A stretch of 64,000 bases of DNA from Coniella vitis (Eukaryota; Ascomycota; Sordariomycetes; Diaporthales; Schizoparmaceae): positions 2,790,001 through 2,854,000 of the forward strand of contig WUJK01000003.1 in NCBI GenBank assembly GCA_011317545.1. Direction: 5' to 3'. Both the position numbers and the translations under genes were made by a program. The stretch's first letter is position 1; every line of letters starts with the position of its first letter. The notes beneath the pieces were generated by a model. The model made no database searches. It was not told where the DNA came from and saw only the letters and a program-made list of their open reading frames with translations. Positions 56,501 to 64,000 of this stretch are shown here, one piece after another.

Positions 56501-58192
56501 ATCGCCAGGCAGACGCGAGATGGCCAGCATCAGCGCCAGTTCCTCGTGTGGAATTCTGCATTCCACATTTGTCCTGTCCAATTTTGCGTGCATGGCTAAA
56601 ATGATCGCAGGGCGTGCACATCCCGACAATAGCTTTGATCCTGACGGGACGACGTGTCCCAGGCCCACCGTCCAGCGAGCCCCCTCGGCGCCTGTGGACA
56701 AGTGTCATGATGACTGTGACAGCGATGACGGTCTTCGCCGTGGTATCGTCAACGTGAGCTCGTGGTTGGACAGCCGCGAGCTGCTCGGTTGCTCTTCATG
56801 GCAATATACCGAACTCGGACTCTCCGAGGGCTCGCTCCAACAATCAAAAGCTGGCTTCACGGGGCCACAATCCGACAGATTTCGTCGAACGGCCAGGTCG
56901 AGCAGGAGGCCAAGCATTACTGCTACTTTGTATCCATAGTTGTCATCACTCGGCATCAGCGCGCTAACGAAGACAGTAACACGCACAATGTACACTTTGC
57001 GGCTGCCGGAATTCGTCAGGCCGACGTCAGAGAGCCTTGTCGAGGCGGCTTGAGCAATTTCAATTCAGAAGCTGGAAAGCAGACGCCACGACGACGGCTC
57101 ACGAAACACTGCTCCATCTCAAGGCCATTCCCACCCCGTGACCCTGAATTTGTGTGGCACTTAATCAACGGTAGGCTAATGTGACACGTCGTGTCCGAGA
57201 TTTGCATACACAGAACGAGCGAATCGGTAGATGCAATGACAGGATAGTCCGCCCCAGCATCAGATGCAATTTCTTCAAGACACTCGTTGGATTTGAACCT
57301 TAACGCCACAAACTGCTATAGAATGCAACTACAACTGTGCATACTATGCACGAGCATTGATTCAAACAGATACTTCCACAAATCGTATTGTTTGGCGAGG
57401 CTCCTTGTTCTTCGAGATGGCAATTCCGTGCATCGAACTGCTACTCCCACCTTAGGGCCTCTCTTTCCCTTTTAGATGGTTTCGCAGTGTCGCAGTGTTT
57501 CAATTGAGGCCGATCTTGCAAGCACGTGAAAAACATGGGAAACGGCATTGGGCTGTCCTCTTTCAGAATGAGGTTACTATACGAGTCCATGTTGATTTTG
57601 AAGGACGAGGGCCCTAATGTTAGCTGACTGCATAGCTTATACTGTGACCAGGTCATGAGCATCGTAATCATTGCTTACTCACTTATCGCATTGGCACCTA
57701 GGAAGCAAATTACCACCCACAAGCAAATGCAAGCCGTGAGGCGCCAAAGAGAACTGAATGCCAATAGGACGCACCACAGAAGTGTCGTGCTTTGCATGGC
57801 TTGGACCGGTCCAGCTCAATTGCTCAGAAGATACATGGATATGTGAGGTTCCTTGAAAGTCCTAAGCGATGGATATATGCACATCGCTCATCTTACGATA
57901 GACATTGTGGATGAGCTTGCCAGCGGACTCTCCGATAATCTTGGGGGCATGGCAATCTCACAAGATCGAGATATCGATCTTGAGACTATCAGACTCAGCA
58001 CGTCTTCCCGACCCTTGTGACATTGTTCAATGGACAAGAGCGAATGGGACGATTCCAGCTCATAGAAGGCCATATGCTCACACAAGGCCCTTTTGAGAAT
58101 CACAAAGGGCGTAATTCCCGCTGGTCGCACCAGACCGCAAATTGGATAGAATACTGACACGCCGGAAATCCACTAGCTGGCTGACTGATTGT
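53585..58192. other. Long gene-free stretch (4.6 kb)
   Basis: No supportable gene. It contains an (AT)n microsatellite (55692-55714) and TGTATG repeats near 53980-54003. I found no exact copy of the TACTATGT core here, unlike the other large gaps. Frames at 55723-56187 and 56415-56939 (plus) look like chance: no domains and equally long frames on the opposite strand. Confidence 0.5.
55692..55714. repeat. (AT)n microsatellite
   Basis: Uninterrupted alternating A/T, about 23 nt. Confidence 0.9.
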
Positions 58193-59243
58193 CTACCTCC
58201 GCATGCTCCCGATAATTTCCCTCTGCGCATCTCGGTCTTTTTGGCCTTCGCTCAAACTGCCTACACTCCGCAGGTCACCCACAACGTCCTTGGCTTTCCC
58301 AAAATACACCTCTTGCAGTAGATTGCGCATCTTGAGCTCCATGTCCTCGACCAGGCGTCCAATATTGGCAATGTGGCTTTCGTCTGTGTCGACAGGTAGC
58401 TCCTGCTCAATCTGGCGTGTCATGTTGCCGCTCAAGTCCATTTCGCCGAGAGTCGAAGTCGCGGATCCGGCCGCGGCCAGCGACAGCATTACCGTCGAAG
58501 TCATTCTGTAGTTTGTCGTTCGGCCACGCTCGCTCGCTTCAAAGACGTGGATTGAGTCCCAAACGCCGGTGCTACTACCACCAGACGGAGAAGCTGTTTT
58601 TAATGGACCAGATTAGCGCGAGCTTGCATATTCAGGCCATTGACGTCAGCCTGTAAAGGGGAAAGAGTCGAGACCGAGACTTACACTTCTTGAGCAACAC
58701 GACACCGGCAAACCCATCGTCCAGGTTCCACAAGTACACCGAAGACACGCCTCCTTCGTAGTACAACTCGCGGTAGACGTCGAACGCCTCGTTGGCTTTG
58801 ATCTCCATCTTCCTCACCCGCTCACCGGGAACGGCGCCCTCGCCTGCGCCATCATTACCTCCCGCGCCGACACCACCGAGACCTGCCTCGTCGAGCGGGG
58901 GATCGAATTGGTTGGACCAAGGGGAGCGGTACGAGTCACCGTCGCGGTTGTAGTCGCAGAGGAGGTAATCTCGTCCCGACTGTTTGCAGCGCTTGACGAC
59001 GAGGGGCTGGTCGACAGATGAAAGGAGGTCTTCGGTTAAGTCGGGCGCGAGGCGAATAATGTAGTCTAAGTTGCGCTGGGTGTTCTTTGGGTTCAATCGG
59101 CGGAGGAGATCACTGAACAGAGTTGAAAGGCTGGTATTAGCTTCACATTCTGTAATATCAAGCATGCATAGTGCAGGTATGGATGGTGTATGTGCATCCA
59201 GGGGCTCATACAGTGCCGAGTCAAAGGGGTCGGCGGCGGCCAT
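58193..59243 (-). CDS. CAP2: F-actin capping protein subunit beta
   Basis: Exons: complement of 59212-59243, 58685-59112 and 58193-58593, 286 residues. Exon 1 encodes MAAADPFDSA plus two bases of Leu; intron 1 (99 nt, GTATGA...CAG) gives DSALDLLRRLNPK, aligning with human CAPZB CALDLMRRLPPQ. Intron 2 (91 nt) gives LLKKSSPSGG. Hallmarks are LTEDLLSSVDQPL, GRDYLLCDYNRDGDSYRSPW, EGGVSSVYLWNLDDGFAGVV, ANIGRLVEDMELKMRNLLQE and YFGKAKDVVGDLRSV. With the alpha subunit it forms the heterodimer that caps filament barbed ends at cortical patches. Intron 1 is a multiple of three without stop codons, so unspliced message would still be translated. Confidence 0.96.
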
Positions 59244-60030
59244 CTTTGGTGTTTGCGTGTGATCGGGTGATGGTTGCGTATGTTGACAAGTCTGGCAATG
59301 GAGGGGAAAAGTTGCAAGGGTTCAGGAAATGCAATAGCCTTGGTGATGGTGTTGTGGCGAGGGCCTGCAGGTGCCAAGTTGGCGATGTCGTTGTTAACTT
59401 CACTGGCCACAAAGCACGAGCCTCAGTTGCCCCTCCCATACCTGGGCAGCCAGAGCAGCCTAGGGGATGGCGTTAACCCCTGTCAGGTACGGGCCGCAGC
59501 GTCTGTGGCCGCCTTATTCAGACGCGTACTATGTAGCGATCTGACGCAGTCCGTACTGCACCTAATACTATGTAGAGGAGGAGTACTGTTGACGCGCTGT
59601 CGTCATACAGTAGTGAGCTTTGTAGCGGTCTCCGCTGCAGCCTCAGCCAGATGTTTTTGCATTGACTTTTGTTTGATCCATTGGCATACTATATAGTCGG
59701 AGTGATTTCGCCTGAGGAATGCCTCCTGTTAAGGTCTACGTTGGCGTGACTAGCTACCGTGCGGCTAGTGACGGTACAGTGCTAACAGGTGATCTGAGAG
59801 CAGTCCCCAGCACCCCACGACCCCGCGCGACCTGCCTATCTGAGCTGCAATAGCGGCTAGGCGGCAGATTCGGGCGCTGTGCAAGCTGCGAGAAATACCC
59901 TTGCTCCGCATAAAGACTCCACGGAGGGGAAAGTCATACAGTTGCTGACTGCTGATGAAGCCAGAGTTGGAGAAACCGGGAGGAAGTCCGCAGCCAAACA
60001 AAAAGAGAGGAGACGTAGCCGCGAGTTTAA
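59244..60030. promoter_or_regulatory. Divergent region between capping protein beta and DPP III
   Basis: 787 bp between outward-facing genes, with two TACTATGT motifs 39 bp apart (59527 and 59566). Confidence 0.5.
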
Positions 60031-62658
60031 ATGTATCGACTTCCCTCCACGCTGCGCCAGATAACAGCTCGCAGACTTGTCTCGAGACCTCTTGTGCTCA
60101 AGTTGAAAGCATCCTTTTCAGCTTCACCAGTCATTTCCTCGACTCTTCCAGCCAACGCCACGCCTGTTCCTTTTGCCTTGGACATTTCCGGCCGACGCCA
60201 TCTCACCATGGACGCGCAGGAGCTCAAGTCGTACCTGGCCGACGCCCCGCCAAGCGTCGTGAGACTCGAAATTGCAAAGCATTTTGACGCACTGACGGAC
60301 AAGCAGAAGCGTTACGCCCATTATATCTCAAAGTGAGTTAGCTGAGAGTCCTGTGTGTTTGGCTGCTCGCTCTTTTATTAGGCAGCCATATCTAACATGG
60401 CGTCCTCATCGACACACCTCACAGAGCCTCATTTGCTGGAACGCGCATTCAGATGAGGCAGGTATCGCCAGAGTCTGAGCCCATATTCGACTTGATTCTT
60501 GCTCTGCACAAGTCCTGCAATGGAGACTGGAAAGCTCTCGGTGAGAAGGCTAGCGTCGCTGAAGAGGATGTCACTTCGTTCCTCCAGTGGGCCGTCCAAT
60601 TTCTTGGAAATGGTGGCAACTATCGCAGCTTTGGTGACTCCAAGTTCATCCCGCGTTGCAGGGAGACCGATGTGGCCAAGCTGGCTGCAACGTCTCCCGA
60701 AGCGGAAAAATTCTACAAGGCCACCAACGGCGCCATCTTCTCGTCAAGCAATCCGGGTCTCATGCATCTTGGTTACCCGGACGAGGGCCACCTGACGACC
60801 TATTACGTCGACTCGCCTGATGTTACCAAAGCGGAGGTGAATGGAATTGCCAAATTCATGGAGAGCAAGGGCCTATTGCCAGAGAACACTCGTCTGCGAA
60901 AGACCAGCAACGAAGTCTTTGAAATTCTGATTGCTTCCGCCCAGACGAGCGTTCCAAGTGAAGGCGGTGATATTGGCAAGGAGACCGAATTCAAGGTCGG
61001 CGAGGGTGTGCTGGCTGGGAAGACTGTCAAATTGGTGTACGGTGACCACTCCAAAGAGATGGCTTCTGCGGCTGCCTATATTGCCAAGGCGGCTGAACAT
61101 GCCGACAACGAAACCCAACAAAAGATGCACACTGCATACGCTAAGTCATTCGATAATGGATCACTCCTTGCATTCAAAGATAGCCAACGTTTCTGGATCA
61201 GAGACAAGGGGCCGGATGTCGAGTGTAATGTTGGCTTCATCGAAACGTACAGAGACCCTGCTGGTGTACGTGGCGAGTGGGAAGGTTTCGCGGCTATGGT
61301 CAACAAAGAGCGGACTCGGGCCTTTGGCGAGCTCGTATCTGCATCTCCAAGCCTGATTCCGCTCCTACCATGGAGTGCTGATTTCGAAAAGGACAACTTC
61401 CTGGCACCTGATTTCACATCTCTTGAGGTACTCACATTTGCGGGCTCGGGCATCCCCGCAGGTATCAACATTCCGAACGTAGGTCAAAACCCTTTTTTTT
61501 TTTTTTTTTTGGATAATTTGGCAAAAGCGCTAACAGGTCCGGAAAGTACGATGACATACGACAATCGGAGGGTTTCAAGAATGTGTCCCTCGGTAATGTT
61601 CTTAGTGCTAAAGCCCCTAACGAGAAGATCCCATTCATCAGGGAAGAGGACCTTGATGTTTACACAAAGTACCGAGACGCTGCTTTCGAAGTACAAGTTG
61701 GCCTTCACGAGTACGTCTCAACCCTAAGCCCCGAATCTACTCGGTCATAGATGTGTGGGACTCTCTGGCTCACATTCTTTCCATAGGCTTACCGGACATG
61801 GCTGCGGAAAGCTGTTGCAAGAAACTGCACCAGGAGTGTTCAACTTTGACCACACAAACCCACCGACCAATCCCATAACGAACAAGCCCGTTACCAGCTG
61901 GTACAAGCCTGGTCAAACCTGGGGTGGCGTTTTCGGTGGCCTGGCTGGCGCCTATGAAGAGTGCCGTGCCGAGCTGGTGGCCATGTACTTGAGCTGTGAG
62001 TTTCCGGTGCTCAAGATTTTTGGCTTCGGTGACGGCTCGCAGAACATTGACGGCGAGGCTGGTGATGTGCTCTACGCTTCGTACCTGTCCATGGCGCGTG
62101 CTGGTCTCGCTGCTCTTGAATTCTGGGACCCCAAGAGCCAGAAGTGGGGCCAGCCGCACTGTCAGGCACGCTTTGCGATCCTCAAGTCTTTTCTGCAAGC
62201 AGGTCAGGATTTCTGCAAATTGGAGTCTTCTAAAGACGACTTGTCCGACCTCACGATCAAGCTTGACCGAGGTCTTATCCTGACCAAGGGTCGTCAAGGT
62301 AACTGCTCTTCTCCTATGACAAGAACTGACCTTCTTGCGTCGCCACTGTCAAAGGATGCGATGACGCTAATTACTTTGTTTTGTAGCTGTTGGCGATTTC
62401 CTGCAAAAAATCCACATCTACAAGTCCACTGCCGATGTTGAGACGGGTACTAGGTTCTTTGGAGATGAGATGTCTGGAGTTGGCTTGGAGTATTGGGGCA
62501 CAAAGGTGCGTCAGGTTGTTCTGGCCAACAGGCAGCCTCGCAAGGTCTTTGTGCAAGCCAACACTTATCTCGACGAGAGTTCGGGCAAGGTGACTTGCAA
62601 GCAGTACGAGCCTACGCTTGAGGGTGTAATTCAAAGTTGGGCGGAGAGGCAAGTATAG
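60031..62658 (+). CDS. DPP3: Dipeptidyl peptidase III (M49 zinc metallopeptidase)
   Basis: Exons 60031-60332, 60425-61478, 61547-61710, 61787-62298 and 62387-62658, 767 residues. The four introns (92, 68, 76 and 88 nt) all keep frame. Zinc site: HELTGH (506-511), the expanded HExxGH motif of M49, with EECRAE (564-569) supplying the third ligand. Other landmarks are GNGGNYRSFGDSKFIPR, LEVLTFAGSGIPAGINIPNY, FGDGSQNIDGEAGDVLY and GVGLEYWGTKVRQVV. It removes dipeptides from the N-termini of short peptides, normally in the cytosol. The first 59 residues (MYRLPSTLRQITARRLVSRP onwards, Arg/Ser-rich) look like a mitochondrial presequence; Met60 (MDAQELKSYLADAP, ATG at 60208) matches the usual cytosolic start and would give 708 residues. 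Intron 3 falls inside the Glu codon of the zinc motif. Confidence 0.95.
61479..61546 (+). other. DPP3 intron 2 with poly-T run
   Basis: Donor GTAGGT, acceptor GGAAAG before TACGATGAC. It contains a run of about 18 T, which may explain variable read alignment. Confidence 0.8.
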
Positions 62659-63245
62659 TTCATAAGTCACCTAGAGAAAGCAATTACTTGGTCCCGTTCC
62701 CGTACCTGCTCTCTGCCTCAAAATTCCGATTCTATGTGTCATATGTCGGTGGTGCATGCTTCGAGCGTGCAATTTTGCACAGCAATTTGTCGCCAGTGGA
62801 AACTCATCACTTAGTGCACCATCGTGCACACGCCATTGTCACGAGACGTAGTCGCCATACTGCTTGTCCGTCCTCGGTCAGAACGACCGGCATCGCCACT
62901 TGAGGGATTTAGACCCAGGAGAATCCTTTGACCGTCTTTTGGTTTCTCTTGTTTCTTTTTTCATGATCACTGGTGAAAGATAACCCTCATTACAGACGCC
63001 GCAAACGTGAAGATGCAATTGGCCAAGCCGTCCCTAATATCCGAGAGCCCCCTCAAGTGCCGCTCTTGTTAAACCCCTTCCCAAAAGCAAAAAGTTTCAT
63101 CTTCTTTTTGTCTGCCCGAGAGTAGGGGGAAGTTTTTTTGTTTGTGTCGTCTCGGTACGCCGCATCCTCCGAGCCACGCTGACTCCAAGACAGACCATCC
63201 AGTTCACCACCAACCAATCAACCTTTTGCAAATCCGGGTGAAGAT
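62659..63245. other. Convergent intergenic region
   Basis: 3' flanks of DPP3 and the eL6 gene. Nothing else recognised. Confidence 0.6.
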
Positions 63246-63870
63246 TTACCACTTCATCTCGTGGGGCTTGTCGCCCTTGCGCAGGCTGAAGGTAGAGGCC
63301 AAGTAGCTGGCAAGGAACTCCACCTTCTTGATGTTGGCCAACAGAGCCTTGTCGATCGCCTTCTGGTCCGCTGCTCGGGTAGAGGAGACCTCCTTCTTCT
63401 ATTTGATTCAAGTCATGTTAGCATTTGCTCGTTGACCAGATATGTTCCAGCTCAACTCATCCACTGGTGACCAGGCTTTTTTCGTTTAAATCGCCCAGGT
63501 GTTCTCTGAACGTTTCGGGAGGATCGGATCGTACCTGTGGCTTCTCTCCCTGCTTGAAGAAAGCCTCCTCGCCGGCCTTCTCCTTGGCCTTCTCGCCAAC
63601 AAAGTACTTGGGCTGGGCGACCTCGTCAATCTTGGCGGTGTCGACACCGGCCAGGTCGATCTTCTGGGAGGTGGCGATGACGTAGCGGGCGTTGACTCTG
63701 CGCAGAGGCACACCGTTGATCTTGAAGGGGCCGGTGACGAGGAGGACACCCTGGTCGAGGGTCTTCAGGAGGACAACGCGCTTGCCACGGAAGCGACCGG
63801 CGAGCAGAATCAGGACGGTACCAGGCTGCAGGGTCTTGCGGGGTTGCCAGGCGCGGATGGCCTTGCGGAC
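63246..63870 (-). CDS. RPL6: 60S ribosomal protein eL6 (5' partial)
   Basis: The two visible exons are the complement of 63535-63870 and 63246-63398; the 136-nt intron (GTACGA...TAG) joins GEKPQ to KKEVSS. The visible 162 residues start VRKAIRAWQPRKTLQPGTVL and include [49 protein letters not shown] and the C-terminus SFSLRKGDKPHEMKW-like (here TFSLRKGDKPHEMKW). Yeast Rpl6 has matching [13 protein letters not shown] and [20 protein letters not shown]. An acceptor (ACAACTACAG) precedes the first visible exon, so at least one 5' exon lies beyond base 64000. The open frame continuing to about 63987 is intron, not protein. Confidence 0.95.
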
Positions 63871-64000
63871 CTGTAGTTGTAGAAACTCCCACGTCAGTTT
63901 TCCTGTGCTCCTCTTTTGGTGTTGATGAGACGACGCAATCGCCGATTCCAATGTTTTTCTTCCAGAAATCACCCTGGTCCGTCGCATCGCATTCGAGCTT

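Noticed and set aside
55723..56939. 154- and 174-codon plus-strand frames
   Set aside because: Comparable frames on the opposite strand and no motif; consistent with chance in GC-balanced DNA.
63871..63987. Open reading frame extension upstream of the first visible eL6 exon
   Set aside because: Lacks eL6 sequence, and an acceptor (CAG) directly precedes the conserved VRKAIRAWQP; read as intron.
1..64000. tRNA or rRNA genes
   Set aside because: I looked for B-box-like GGTTCGAATCC sequences and cloverleaf arms and saw none; a covariance-model scan would settle this.
1..64000. Secondary-metabolite cluster, transposase or reverse transcriptase genes
   Set aside because: No polyketide synthase, NRPS, P450 cluster, integrase or RT motifs in any frame I read; genes are unrelated housekeeping functions.

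Overview
The window is a stretch of nuclear chromosome from a filamentous ascomycete. Short introns (about 50-300 nt) with GTRNGT donors and CAG/TAG/AAG acceptors interrupt most genes, coding sequence is rich in G/C at third positions, UTRs and introns are CT-rich, and the gene families are typical of Pezizomycotina. Several proteins (PRO1/NosA-like regulator, DUF3405 protein, luciferase-domain DUF5519 protein, lipocalin-like protein) fit Sordariomycetes, probably Hypocreales. That placement is inference from recalled families, not a search. I see no plasmid, phage, CRISPR array, intact transposon, tRNA or rRNA.

Layout. 0-2 kb: C-terminal part of a Fungal_trans_2 regulator (+), cut by the window edge. 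6.3-8 kb: single-pass Cys-rich/Ser-Thr-rich surface protein (+). 8.8-10 kb: catalytically dead SOD-like mitoribosomal protein (-). 10.7-12.1 kb: DUF202 membrane protein (-). 13.3-16.9 kb: SulP transporter with STAS and cyclic-nucleotide-binding domains (-). 19.0-19.8 kb: GINS subunit PSF1 (-), divergent from the purine-biosynthesis enzyme ATIC (+, 20.4-22.3 kb). 23.2-25.7 kb: mitochondrial disaggregase HSP78 (+). 27.4-28.2 kb: ARF1 GTPase (-), divergent from p24 cargo receptor EMP24 (+, 29.9-30.7 kb). 32.9-35.6 kb: DUF3405 type-II membrane protein (-). 41.7-43.1 kb: DUF5519 protein (+). 43.8-45.3 kb: CUS2/Tat-SF1 splicing factor (-). 45.9-47.3 kb: mitochondrial phosphate carrier (-). 48.3-49.0 kb: CBS-domain protein (+). 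49.5-50.2 kb: lipocalin-like protein (-). 52.3-53.6 kb: NAD-binding epimerase-like protein (-). 58.2-59.2 kb: F-actin capping protein beta (-), divergent from dipeptidyl peptidase III (+, 60.0-62.7 kb). 63.2-64 kb: ribosomal protein eL6 (-), 5' end outside the window.

The genes are mostly conserved housekeeping functions (replication, purine synthesis, splicing, mitochondrial import and protein quality control, ER-Golgi traffic, actin, ribosome), not a pathway cluster. They sit in islands separated by unusually long gene-free stretches (4.5 kb, 6.1 kb and 4.6 kb). ARF1 and EMP24 both act in COPI/COPII traffic and share a promoter region. PSF1 and ATIC share another, with G1/S-type boxes on the PSF1 side.

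The strongest unexplained signal is a short motif, TACTATGTA (or its complement). I counted 30 hand-located copies of its 8-nt core, all outside coding sequence, where about two would be expected by chance. Exon boundaries below were worked out by eye. Each spliced model keeps frame across its junctions, but none has been checked against transcripts.
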